Assembly (NCBI GenBank): GCA_964607025.1
Contig: CAZSIL010000001.1
Span: 71,058-135,057 of the forward strand
Direction of reading: 5' to 3'
Origin: SIG565 sp964607025
GTDB lineage: Bacteria; Bacillota; Clostridia; Oscillospirales; Acutalibacteraceae
Length of the DNA: 64,000 nucleotides
Shown here: positions 7,233-15,308 of the stretch, piece after piece
Layout: the number at the start of each line of letters is the position of its first letter
Numbering within the stretch: position 1 is the first letter of the stretch
Notes under the pieces: model-generated
Database searches by the model: none
The model's input: only the letters and a program-made list of their open reading frames with translations
What the model was told of the DNA's origin: nothing
Translations under genes and position numbers: made by a program

Positions 7233-8780
7233 ATGGTTAAAAAGAGTTTTTCAATGATACTGTTAGTTTTTGTGATGGTGTTTTCACAAATGTTTATTTT
7301 TCCTGCCGTAGCAGACAGTGCAAGTATTTCAGCACCTTCTACGGCATATCTTGGAGATACCATTACTGTAAAAGTAACATTTGAGTGTACAAGCGGCAAT
7401 AAAAAGATAGGTGCGATTGACGGTTCCTTTGAGTTTGACCACACTATTTTGGAATGTACTGCCAATCCTTCAGGCACAAGTTTGAACGGCAACGGCAAAT
7501 ATCTCATTTCATACTATAATGCTGCAAGCGATACTTCAAAGCATAGTATGGAGTTCAAGTTTAAATGCAAGAAGTCAGGCAGTGCAGGTATTTATGTAAG
7601 CTCAGAAATAACCGATACCGATGTTACATCAACTACTAGAAAAACATATAATTCAAGTATTAAGGTAGTAGATAAAAGTACATTATCGGGCAACGCAAAA
7701 GCAAGTAAGATTGTTTTATCCGCCGGTACGTTGGTACCAAGTTTTTCCCCTGACGTTACAAGTTATAACGTTAATGTAGATTATTCGGTAACCGAAGTGC
7801 TGCTTTCTATAACAACACAAGAAGCAAACGCGGAAATCGTTGTTGAGGGTTCGAAAACAATGAAGGTGGGTAATAACACCCGCACGGTTGTTATTACGGC
7901 ACCCAATGGCACGGAAAAACGGTATAAAATCAATATTTACAGAGCATCATCAGGTGAAGACGCAAAAGACCCCAAGCCGCCTGTGACCGAGCCGGATGTA
8001 AATCCGTATGAGATAACGGTGGATGGTGAAAAATTAGCTGCAGTAAGCGATTATACCAATATTGCCGTGCCTTACGGTTTCAGCCCCGCAACACATACTA
8101 TAAACGATGCCGAAATCCCAGTTTTAAAGGATGTTGTAAGCGGCAGAATTATTGTATATGCGGCTGACAGTGAAGGAAATAACGACATATATGCACTTTA
8201 TAACGAAGAAGAAAAGACCTTCACGCAGTTTAAGTATATGGAGGCAGAAAACTTTAAGGTTATAGTGCTTGATTACACCGATACCGTACCTCCACTTAAA
8301 GATTATTTCTATACTGCAGTTAATGTAGGAGAATTTTCGGTAAAAGGATTTAAGTATAATGATAATGCGATGTCAGATTTCGTTATTTTCTATGCCGAAA
8401 CAGTAGACGGTGCAAAGGGCTTTTATCGTTATGACATAAAGGATAAAACTGTTCAACGAGCGGTTGAGTTTGCCGCCGAGTATCAAGATGCGCTAAACAC
8501 CACCGAAGCGGATGGCGAAAATGTGGTTGATAGGTTTATTGATTTAGAACTCAAAAACAAGATTATAGTTACTAGCGGTATTGTTGCTATTTTGATTATC
8601 GTGCTTTTGGTGGTTATAATTATAGTAAGAACGGTACGAAAAACACCAAATGCAGAAAGCATTGAAGCCGCAAAGGAACAAGAGTTTATGGAAGGATTCG
8701 GGGAGAATAACCATTTATTCCTTGATGATGACTCGGATTTGGATGATGACTTCAAGTTCAAGGATGATTCGGATAATTAA
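7233..8780 (+). CDS. membrane-anchored cohesin-like and cadherin-like surface protein
   Basis: A 515-residue exported protein, probably co-transcribed with the dockerin-bearing glucosaminidase. It has a signal peptide (about 1-28); a domain at about 30-150 that reads like a cohesin (TAYLGDTITVKVTF, then IGAIDGSFEFDHTILE and a predicted beta-sandwich ending SSIKVVD); a cadherin-like beta-sandwich at about 158-236 that resembles the one in the upstream enzyme; an unclassified extracellular part; one transmembrane helix at about 450-472; and a short, very acidic cytoplasmic tail rich in Asp. The cohesin call is by pattern, not by alignment. If right, this protein is the anchor that holds the glucosaminidase at the membrane. 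The alternative is a general surface adhesin sharing domains by common descent. Confidence 0.68.
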   Translation: MVKKSFSMILLVFVMVFSQMFIFPAVADSASISAPSTAYLGDTITVKVTFECTSGNKKIGAIDGSFEFDHTILECTANPSGTSLNGNGKYLISYYNAASDTSKHSMEFKFKCKKSGSAGIYVSSEITDTDVTSTTRKTYNSSIKVVDKSTLSGNAKASKIVLSAGTLVPSFSPDVTSYNVNVDYSVTEVLLSITTQEANAEIVVEGSKTMKVGNNTRTVVITAPNGTEKRYKINIYRASSGEDAKDPKPPVTEPDVNPYEITVDGEKLAAVSDYTNIAVPYGFSPATHTINDAEIPVLKDVVSGRIIVYAADSEGNNDIYALYNEEEKTFTQFKYMEAENFKVIVLDYTDTVPPLKDYFYTAVNVGEFSVKGFKYNDNAMSDFVIFYAETVDGAKGFYRYDIKDKTVQRAVEFAAEYQDALNTTEADGENVVDRFIDLELKNKIIVTSGIVAILIIVLLVVIIIVRTVRKTPNAESIEAAKEQEFMEGFGENNHLFLDDDSDLDDDFKFKDDSDN

Positions 8781-8904
8781 TCGGCTTGTCACTTATTAAG
8801 CGTTTCGCATAAAATGTATTGTATTAATATTAAAAGAAACTGATTAAAACCTTTAAAATCAGGTAAAGATATTAGTACAAACATTTTCGGAGCGTGGAAT
8901 AAAA

Positions 8905-9246
8905 ATGACAGTTAAACGCGGAGATATTTATTATGCCGATTTAAGTCCTGTTGTCGGTTCTGAACAAGGCGGGGTGCGCCCCGTACTTATCATACAAAAT
9001 GACGTGGGAAACCGCTACAGTCCAACGGTAATTGCTGCCGCAATTACTTCTCAGCAAGAAAAAAGCCATTTGCCGACACACATCAAGTTAAATGCAGGAT
9101 GTGGACTTGCTAAGGACTCTATCGTTTTGCTCGAACAGGTGAGAACTATTGATAAGCAGCGCTTAAAGGAAAAAATGGGCGCGCTTGATATACCGAGTAT
9201 GGACAAAGTAGATAGGGCGTTATCGGTAAGCTTCGGTTTGAATTAA
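8905..9246 (+). CDS. MazF/PemK-family endoribonuclease toxin, solitary
   Basis: A 113-residue protein with the full EndoA/MazF fold signature: KRGDIYYADLSPVVGSEQGG at the N-terminus, RPVLIIQND, and LLEQVRTIDKQRL, followed by the usual C-terminal helix. Family members cut single-stranded mRNA at short motifs and act as growth inhibitors. The best-known relative, Bacillus NdoA, has its antitoxin gene directly upstream; here the 124 bases before the gene hold no small open frame that I can recognise as an antitoxin, and a terminator follows the gene. The antitoxin may be encoded elsewhere. Start ATG at 8905; a GGAGCG motif lies upstream. Confidence 0.9.
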   Translation: MTVKRGDIYYADLSPVVGSEQGGVRPVLIIQNDVGNRYSPTVIAAAITSQQEKSHLPTHIKLNAGCGLAKDSIVLLEQVRTIDKQRLKEKMGALDIPSMDKVDRALSVSFGLN

Positions 9247-9251
9247 TTAAA

Positions 9252-9290
9252 AATAAGCCAACCTAAATATAGGTTGGCTTATTGATTTTT
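9252..9290 (+). terminator. intrinsic terminator after mazF-like gene
   Basis: AATAAGCCAACCTA pairs with TAGGTTGGCTTATT, followed by a T-rich tract. Confidence 0.85.
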
Positions 9291-9329
9291 ATGGATATTA
9301 CTGTTAAAATACAACTGGGGGGTTGGAAA

Positions 9330-10349
9330 ATGGTTAAAAAGAATTATATAACGGTTTTGAACGTTTTAGCGAGTCTGGCGGTTGTGTTTTTACACACCAA
9401 TAAATGCTTTTGGCGGTTCTCAACCGAGCGTTATTGGGCAACAGCAAATATAATTGAGAGCTTTTTCTATTTTGCAGTCCCTGTGTTTTTTATGATTTCG
9501 GGTGCAACGCTTATAGATTACCGCGAGCGGTATGATACAAAAACCTTTTTTAAAAAACGCTTGTTAAAAACGCTTATACCCTACATTTGTTTTGTGGCAA
9601 TAGGTATTGTTTACGGCTTAATAAAAGGTAGCATTGATATAAAGCCAAATATCGTGGTCTATTTTATAAATTCATTATTTGTGCCCAAATACCCAAGTAT
9701 TTATTGGTTCTTTATGCCTCTTTTTACGGCTTACATGTGTATACCCGTTATAAGCCAGATCCCAAAAGAAAAAAGGCAACAGTGTTTTAAATATATCATA
9801 ATTTTATTTATTATTTTTAAATCAGTGGCGCTTATATTCGGGCTGAGCGGTGTTTTAAACTATAATTCGGCACTTAGTATGCCCTTTGCTGCAAACTATA
9901 TTTTTTATTTATTTTTGGGATATTATATTGCAAATTATGATATATCAAAAAATTTACGTTATGTGATATATATTCTTGGTGCGTTGGGACTTCTTTTGCA
10001 AATTATCGGCACCTATGTTTTATCAATGAAGCTGGGCGCGATATCATCAGAGTTTAAGGGATATATGGGAGTGCCGTGTATCTTTAATTCAATGGCTATA
10101 TTCTTACTTTTTAAAAATATAGATTTCCAAAAGCATAGGGCTTTATTGAAAATTTGCGATTTTTTCAAGGCCGAAACCTTTGGTATATATCTTGTGCACT
10201 GGTATGTGATAGATATTTGTATGGTTGTTGGTTTGCCCGACACATCTATAATTTTCAGAACTTTAGGTGCTGTGGTAATTTTTGTTGTATCGGCATTAAT
10301 TGTAAAACTTATGAGAAAAATACCGGTAGTGAAAAATATCGTACCATAA
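9330..10349 (+). CDS. acyltransferase 3 family membrane protein
   Basis: A 339-residue integral membrane protein with about ten hydrophobic segments. The first lines read ITVLNVLASLAVVFLHTN, with the His typical of the acyltransferase-3 family active site in helix 1, and FMISGATLIDY follows in helix 2. The family moves acetyl, succinyl or similar groups onto exported polysaccharides, peptidoglycan or lipids. The start is placed at ATG 9330, 7 bases after a GGGGGG ribosome binding site; an earlier in-frame start at 9282 lies inside the preceding terminator. It is a single gene followed by a terminator shared with the opposite strand. The substrate is unknown. Confidence 0.85.
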   Translation: MVKKNYITVLNVLASLAVVFLHTNKCFWRFSTERYWATANIIESFFYFAVPVFFMISGATLIDYRERYDTKTFFKKRLLKTLIPYICFVAIGIVYGLIKGSIDIKPNIVVYFINSLFVPKYPSIYWFFMPLFTAYMCIPVISQIPKEKRQQCFKYIIILFIIFKSVALIFGLSGVLNYNSALSMPFAANYIFYLFLGYYIANYDISKNLRYVIYILGALGLLLQIIGTYVLSMKLGAISSEFKGYMGVPCIFNSMAIFLLFKNIDFQKHRALLKICDFFKAETFGIYLVHWYVIDICMVVGLPDTSIIFRTLGAVVIFVVSALIVKLMRKIPVVKNIVP

Positions 10350-10354
10350 AAAGT

Positions 10355-10394
10355 AAAACACCCCAAGTAACTTTATGTTACTTGGGGTGTTTTT
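10355..10394. terminator. bidirectional terminator between acyltransferase and glycosyltransferase
   Basis: AAAACACCCCAAGTAAC and its complement across a short loop, with A/T runs on both sides, between two convergent genes. Confidence 0.85.
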
Positions 10395-10401
10395 AGGTGA
10401 T

Positions 10402-11337
10402 TTACATTTTTTCCTCGCGGGAAATATAAATCGGGCGGTTTTTAACTTCAAGATATATTTTTGATAGATAAAAACCGAGTATACCGATGCCGAGCATTAA
10501 AAGTCCGCCGATAAGCACAATAATACACACAAGCGACGGCCAACCCGCCACGGAGCCACCGAAAATCAACTGTCTTACGATAATAAAGATTATGGCAAGA
10601 AAAGACACCGCGCACATTATAACACCAAGCAGAGAGCAAATATAAAGCGGTAACGACGAAAACGCCACAATACCGTTTACCGAATACTTAAACAACTTCC
10701 AAAATGACCATTTCGTTTCGCCGTTTTTACGGGTGGTATTTTGGTATTCGAGCCATTTTGTTTTAAAGCCAACCCAATCGAAAAGCCCCTTTGAAAAACG
10801 GTTGTATTCCGAGAGTTTAAGCAGCGCGTCAACATACTTTTTGTTCATTAATCGGAAGTCTCTGGCGCCGTCAACCAACTGCACTTCAGATACTTTATTG
10901 ATAAGTTTATAAAACATTCGTGCAAAAAACGAGCGTATTTTCGGCTCACCTTTGCGGTTTACGCGCCTTGCAGCGATACAGTCAAACTTGCCCGTTTTAA
11001 GTTCTCTATACATATCATAAAGCAACTCGGGTGGATCCTGCAGGTCGGCATCCATAACCGCTACAAAATCGCCAGTCGCGTTTTTAATACCAGCATATAG
11101 TGCCGCCTCTTTGCCGAAATTACGCGAAAATGATATATATTTAACCGCATTATTGGTGGTACGTAATTCTCGCAACAAATTTAGTGTATTGTCTGTTGAA
11201 CCGTCGTCAACGAAAATAACTTCGTATTCGGCGGTAATTTTTTCGGCGAATAACTGCTTTACCGCATTAAATACAAGCGTTATATTTTTTTCTTCGTTAA
11301 AGCAGGGGACAACAATACTTATTTTATCCATAAACAA
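10402..11337 (-). CDS. glycosyltransferase family 2, polyprenyl-phosphate sugar transferase type
   Basis: A 311-residue membrane protein. The N-terminal GT-A domain has FVDDGSTDNT and the metal-binding VMDADLQDPPE, then VDGARDFRLMNKK, a pattern of the GtrB/dolichyl-phosphate mannosyltransferase-like group. Two transmembrane helices at about 225-250 and 260-295 form the C-terminal anchor. Such enzymes charge undecaprenyl phosphate with glucose or another sugar on the inner face of the membrane for later transfer outside. The stop lies next to the shared terminator. The start codon follows the CDF gene by only 6 bases, so the two are probably co-transcribed, although no functional link is obvious. 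Confidence 0.9.
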   Translation of the reverse strand: MFMDKISIVVPCFNEEKNITLVFNAVKQLFAEKITAEYEVIFVDDGSTDNTLNLLRELRTTNNAVKYISFSRNFGKEAALYAGIKNATGDFVAVMDADLQDPPELLYDMYRELKTGKFDCIAARRVNRKGEPKIRSFFARMFYKLINKVSEVQLVDGARDFRLMNKKYVDALLKLSEYNRFSKGLFDWVGFKTKWLEYQNTTRKNGETKWSFWKLFKYSVNGIVAFSSLPLYICSLLGVIMCAVSFLAIIFIIVRQLIFGGSVAGWPSLVCIIVLIGGLLMLGIGILGFYLSKIYLEVKNRPIYISREEKM

Positions 11338-11343
11338 TTCCTT

Positions 11344-12264
11344 TTATTTGTGATATTCGTGATGATGGTGGTGATGATGATGGTGATGGTGATGTGCGGT
11401 GTGACGCGGTGTATCAGGGTGGCAGTCATGACTGTCACAGTGTTCATCGGTGCGCTCAATTTCTATTGTTGAGTGCGTGATTCCGTGCTCGGCAAGTTCT
11501 TCCCTTACAGCGTGTTTGATTTCACCTAAATTGCCGTCGGTCACGATATGTACGGTTACGTTGTGGGCGGAGCCGTCAAAGGTCCATATATGCAAATGGT
11601 GTACGTCTTCAACACCGTCTATGGTTTTTAAATGCTCGATTATTTCATCGGAGTTTATATCATCTGGCGCTTTCATAAGTAAAATGTTCATGGCATCTAT
11701 AAAAATGCTAACGGCGTGGGAAAGCGAGAAAAGAGCAACGCCGATGGACAAAACAGGGTCAATATAGGTAATATCGGTGAATTTCATAATAACGGCGCCG
11801 ATAAGCACAACAACCCAACCGAGCACGTCCTCGAGCATATGCAAACTAACGGCTTTAAGGTTTAAGGATTTGCCGCCGTAGGTGAAAAGCATTGCCGCAA
11901 AGTTGATAACAACGCCGAAGATAGCCATAACTATCATACCGGTGTAGTCGATTTCAACAGGGTTTATTATGCGCATAACCGAGCTGTAAATAACTATAAG
12001 CGAACCAGAGAAAAGCACCGCCGTCTGCACAAGCGACCCCAGCACCGAAAAACGAATAAAACCGTAGGTGTATTTATTATTTGCAGGGCGTTTGCTGATT
12101 CTTTCAAGTATGTAGGATATGCCGATGCTTAAACTATCACCCAAGTCGTGCAAAGCATCAGACGAAATCGCCACACTGTGTGTGAAAAAGCCGCCGATAA
12201 ACTCGGCAATACTGAATAAAAAGTTCATCAAAAAGGCAACAAGAATTTTTAAATCAGATTTCAT
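11344..12264 (-). CDS. cation diffusion facilitator family metal exporter with histidine-rich tail
   Basis: A 306-residue CDF protein with six transmembrane helices in the first two thirds. SDALHDLGDSLSIG in helix 2 carries the His/Asp zinc site, and HMLEDVLGW with Asp in helix 5 the partner site. The cytoplasmic C-terminal domain reads VHHLHIWTFDGSAHNVTVHI, as in the CzcD/ZitB group. The protein ends in an unusual tail: DSHDCHPDTPRH, then twelve consecutive histidines and EYHK. The His run is encoded by a mix of CAC and CAT codons. It exports zinc or a related divalent metal in exchange for protons; the tail probably binds metal in the cytoplasm. Confidence 0.93.
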   Translation of the reverse strand: MKSDLKILVAFLMNFLFSIAEFIGGFFTHSVAISSDALHDLGDSLSIGISYILERISKRPANNKYTYGFIRFSVLGSLVQTAVLFSGSLIVIYSSVMRIINPVEIDYTGMIVMAIFGVVINFAAMLFTYGGKSLNLKAVSLHMLEDVLGWVVVLIGAVIMKFTDITYIDPVLSIGVALFSLSHAVSIFIDAMNILLMKAPDDINSDEIIEHLKTIDGVEDVHHLHIWTFDGSAHNVTVHIVTDGNLGEIKHAVREELAEHGITHSTIEIERTDEHCDSHDCHPDTPRHTAHHHHHHHHHHHHEYHK

Positions 12265-12333
12265 ATTATCTCCTAAAAGTATTTTTTATTATTATATTAC
12301 ATTTAAAATAATTTTGCAATAAATAGAAAAAAG

Positions 12334-12359
12334 AAAACGGACTGTTAACAGTCCGTTTT
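12334..12359 (-). terminator. intrinsic terminator after lysS
   Basis: A perfect 26-base palindrome centred on GTTAAC, with a T-rich run on the minus strand. Confidence 0.85.
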
Positions 12360-12365
12360 AATTGT

Positions 12366-13877
12366 TTAGTCTAAAGGTTTCATCGTCGGAAATAGAATTA
12401 CCTCTCTGATAGTATCGGAATTTGTAAGCAACATAACCACTCGGTCAACACCGATACCCATACCGCCTGTGGGGGGCATACCGTATTCGAGTGAGGTAAG
12501 GAAATCTTCATCGAGCATCTCGGCTTCGTCATCGCCGCGGTCTCTGAGTTCCAACTGCTTTTCAAATCTTTCGCGCTGAACATACGGGTCGTTAAGCTCG
12601 GAATAAGCATTTGCAAGTTCTGAGTGGCAAACAAACAACTCAAAACGCTCGGTAAGGCGCGGGTCGGTAGGACTCGCCTTAGTAAGCGGAGAAACTTCAA
12701 CAGGGTACATTGTAATAAATGTGGGTTGGATAAGCTTTTCTTCAACACGCTGGTCAAAGCAAGCATAAAGCGCGTTACCCCAGGTTTTATCGGCGGTTTC
12801 GGCTAACTCTACACCTATTTTTTCAGCGGCGGCTACAGCTTCGGCATCATCGGTAATAACGCCGAAATCGATACCTACGTATTCTTTAACAGCATCCACC
12901 ATAGTAAGTCTGCGCCAACCGGGTGTCAGGTCGATTTTTTCGCCCAACCACTCTATTTCATAGGTGCCAAGAATCTCTTTTGCGGCACCCGAGATAATAC
13001 CTTCGGCAATATCCATCATATCGTGGAAATCGGCATACGCCTGATAAAGTTCGATACTTGTAAATTCTGGGTTGTGCTTGGGGTCCATACCTTCGTTACG
13101 GAAAATACGGCCAATTTCATAAACCCTATCCATACCGCCGACAATTAATCTCTTAAGCGGAAGTTCAGTAGCAATACGCATATACATATCGAGATTAAGC
13201 GTGTTGTGGTGTGTAATAAATGGACGGGCACTTGCACCGCCTGCAATAGTATTAAGTACGGGAGTTTCAACCTCAATATAATCCATATCATCAAGATATT
13301 TGCGCATAAACTTAATGAACTTTGAACGGATGATAAAGTTGTTCTTTACATCGGGGTTCATAATTAAGTCAACATAACGCTGACGGTAGCGCAAATCGTT
13401 ATCTTTTAGCCCATGGAACTTTTCGGGAAGCGGAAGAAGAGATTTACTGAGCATTATAATTGAGTGTGCGTGAATAGAAATTTCACCTGTTTGTGTTTTA
13501 AACACAAAGCCCTCAACACCTACGATATCACCGATATCGAATTTTTTAAATGCGGCATACTCATCTTGTCCTATATCATCGCGCTTAACATAAAGCTGAA
13601 TTTTGCCTTTGGTATCTTGTACACCCGCAAAGCTGGCTTTACCCATAATTCTGCGACTCATCATACGGCCGGCAATTTTAACAGTTTTGCCCTCGTATTT
13701 TTGGTAATCCGCCTTAATGTCAGCAGAATAGTCTGTAAAATCAAATTTGGTTATTTCAAACGGGTTTTTACCGTCAGCCACCAAATTAGCAAGTTTATCG
13801 CGGCGCACCTTTAAAATTTCACTCATTTGGGCCTCAGTGGGCTCAGCCACGGGCATATTGTTATTATTTTCAGCCAT
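12366..13877 (-). CDS. lysS: lysyl-tRNA synthetase, class II
   Basis: A 503-residue cytoplasmic enzyme that attaches lysine to tRNA-Lys. The N-terminal OB-fold anticodon-binding domain covers about 60-160 (KTVKIAGRMMSRR). The catalytic domain shows motif 2, FRNEGMDPKHNPEFT, and motif 3, GIGVDRVVMLL, near the C-terminus. The length is normal. I place the start at ATG 13877 (MAENNN); an upstream in-frame GTG (13886) sits only 2 bases from the AAAGGG ribosome binding site. It lies downstream of greA, from which it is separated by a hairpin. Confidence 0.96.
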   Translation of the reverse strand: MAENNNNMPVAEPTEAQMSEILKVRRDKLANLVADGKNPFEITKFDFTDYSADIKADYQKYEGKTVKIAGRMMSRRIMGKASFAGVQDTKGKIQLYVKRDDIGQDEYAAFKKFDIGDIVGVEGFVFKTQTGEISIHAHSIIMLSKSLLPLPEKFHGLKDNDLRYRQRYVDLIMNPDVKNNFIIRSKFIKFMRKYLDDMDYIEVETPVLNTIAGGASARPFITHHNTLNLDMYMRIATELPLKRLIVGGMDRVYEIGRIFRNEGMDPKHNPEFTSIELYQAYADFHDMMDIAEGIISGAAKEILGTYEIEWLGEKIDLTPGWRRLTMVDAVKEYVGIDFGVITDDAEAVAAAEKIGVELAETADKTWGNALYACFDQRVEEKLIQPTFITMYPVEVSPLTKASPTDPRLTERFELFVCHSELANAYSELNDPYVQRERFEKQLELRDRGDDEAEMLDEDFLTSLEYGMPPTGGMGIGVDRVVMLLTNSDTIREVILFPTMKPLD

Positions 13878-13907
13878 ATTTTTCACATCCCTTTTGATAA
13901 ATATAAA

Positions 13908-13927
13908 AAGGCAGGATTTCCTGCCTT
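13908..13927 (-). terminator. hairpin between greA and lysS, probable (partial) terminator
   Basis: AAGGCAGGA pairs with TCCTGCCTT, followed on the minus strand by TTTTATATTT. Confidence 0.65.
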
Positions 13928-13944
13928 AAGGTGTTGACCACCTT

Positions 13945-14418
13945 TTATTTTGATACTGAAATAATTTTAAACTCGATTTCGCCTGCAGGAGCTTCGGCAA
14001 AAACGGTATCTCCGACCTTGTGACCGAGTAAAGCTTTACCAACAGGGGATTCATCCGAAATAAGACCTTCGTTGGGGTCTGCCTCGGCGGAACCTACGAT
14101 ACGGTAGGTAGCTTCTTCGTCAAATTCAACATCAAGTATTTTAACTTTAGAGCCAAGCATAACAGTTTTGGTGGAACCCTTAACATCGGCTATGATTTCA
14201 ACATTTTTAAGCATAGCTTCAATTTCTACGATTCTCGCTTCTATTTTTGCCTGCTCGTTTTTGGCTTCATCATATTCGCTGTTTTCGGATAAGTCACCGT
14301 AACCGCGTGCTATTTTAATTTTTTCGGCAATTTCTTTTCTGCCTGTGGTTTTAAGATTTTCAAGCTCGTCTTGAAGTTTTTTAAGACCGTCGTCGGTAAG
14401 TCTGATTTTTTTCTCCAT
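13945..14418 (-). CDS. greA: transcription elongation factor GreA
   Basis: A 157-residue protein, the family's standard length. The N-terminal coiled coil (about 1-75) contains ARGYGDLSENSEYDEAK, whose acidic tip reaches into the RNA polymerase secondary channel and stimulates cleavage of backtracked RNA. The C-terminal FKBP-like domain has SPVGKALLGHKVGD. It has its own perfect promoter (14471-14499) and a GGAAGGG ribosome binding site. The greA-lysS order is common in Firmicutes. Confidence 0.97.
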   Translation of the reverse strand: MEKKIRLTDDGLKKLQDELENLKTTGRKEIAEKIKIARGYGDLSENSEYDEAKNEQAKIEARIVEIEAMLKNVEIIADVKGSTKTVMLGSKVKILDVEFDEEATYRIVGSAEADPNEGLISDESPVGKALLGHKVGDTVFAEAPAGEIEFKIISVSK

Positions 14419-14470
14419 AGAGATGACGCCCTTCCTTTTTTCAATATTTCGCTCGGATACATACTATGAT

Positions 14471-14499
14471 ATTATATATTATACTACCCATTATGTCAA
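14471..14499 (-). promoter_or_regulatory. perfect sigma-A promoter for greA
   Basis: Minus strand: -35 TTGACA (14494-14499), 17 bases, -10 TATAAT (14471-14476). The -35 box overlaps the stop of the preceding gene by 4 bases. Confidence 0.85.
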
Positions 14500-15227
14500 G
14501 GAAGATTTTTAATATCAAGTTTATGTGTACCAAGCGACAGTTGATTACAGTACGCGTGGGATATACTTTTAATTTTGCCTATTTCATATAGTCCTGTAAG
14601 CGCCGAATAAATATTGGTATATGATGGTAGTGTAAGCGTTTGAGCCCCCTCAAAAACAGGCACACAATCATTTATGAAAAAACCAAATTCACCAAACGTT
14701 TTAATCTGTCCGAAAGACAAATTGCCGTCGGTAATAACGGCAGTTGTGCCACGCGGCAGTGTAGGTGTACCCGATATAACCGCTGCGGCACCGATTAGTG
14801 AGAAAATTCGGTTATTTTCGTTTTCATAAAGCTCGGTTTTTTGGGTGTATACGTATACCGAGCGGCATTGGGCTACAAGGCGAGGCAATAAATGTATTAT
14901 ATTGCCGTTTTTATCAAATAATGCAATATTTGTGTTTTTTCCTTCGAAAATTTTTAAAACGGTATTAGCCGTGACCAGATATTTGAATTTTTTAACCAAT
15001 GCCGAGTCACTCGCTAAAACAGGGTAGCGGCATTTGTTTTTAAATTTTTCGATTGCGGATTTTTTATAAGCCGAAACCTGCGCCGCATAGAAAATATTAC
15101 CACACCAATTTATCTCGCTATATTCTATTTTCGATGGTTTTACAAGGTGCAGTTTTTCGCGGATGGTCCGCCTATCTTGTAGTGTACTGCTCAGACATAT
15201 AAAAATAGCCGTCTCCCCCCTTGACAA
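14496..15227 (-). CDS. hypothetical protein, start uncertain
   Basis: About 236-243 residues that I do not recognise. It has no signal peptide or membrane helix. Its second half has alternating strand/helix character (SVYVYTQKTEL, TTAVITDGNLSFGQ), suggesting a Rossmann-like alpha/beta fold. The start is odd: the in-frame TTG at 15227 overlaps the excellent ribosome binding site AAGGGGGGAGA, and the only codon at normal spacing in frame is ATT at 15206, while the nearby ATG is in another frame. Either a rare ATT start or a sequencing error is likely. The gene is divergent from the nucleotidyltransferase at 15309 and lies upstream of greA. Confidence 0.6.
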   Translation of the reverse strand: MSRGETAIFICLSSTLQDRRTIREKLHLVKPSKIEYSEINWCGNIFYAAQVSAYKKSAIEKFKNKCRYPVLASDSALVKKFKYLVTANTVLKIFEGKNTNIALFDKNGNIIHLLPRLVAQCRSVYVYTQKTELYENENNRIFSLIGAAAVISGTPTLPRGTTAVITDGNLSFGQIKTFGEFGFFINDCVPVFEGAQTLTLPSYTNIYSALTGLYEIGKIKSISHAYCNQLSLGTHKLDIKNLP

Positions 15228-15250
15228 ATAGCGAATATAGGGTATATACT
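15221..15250 (+). promoter_or_regulatory. sigma-A promoter for the nucleotidyltransferase gene
   Basis: -35 TTGACA (15221-15226) and -10 TATATA or TATACT (15243-15250), spacing 16-18. It overlaps the start region of the divergent hypothetical gene. Confidence 0.65.
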
Positions 15251-15308
15251 GTAGTTTCTAAATAATACTGAAAGAAAACGAAAATTATTACAAAAGGTGG
15301 GGGATTTT

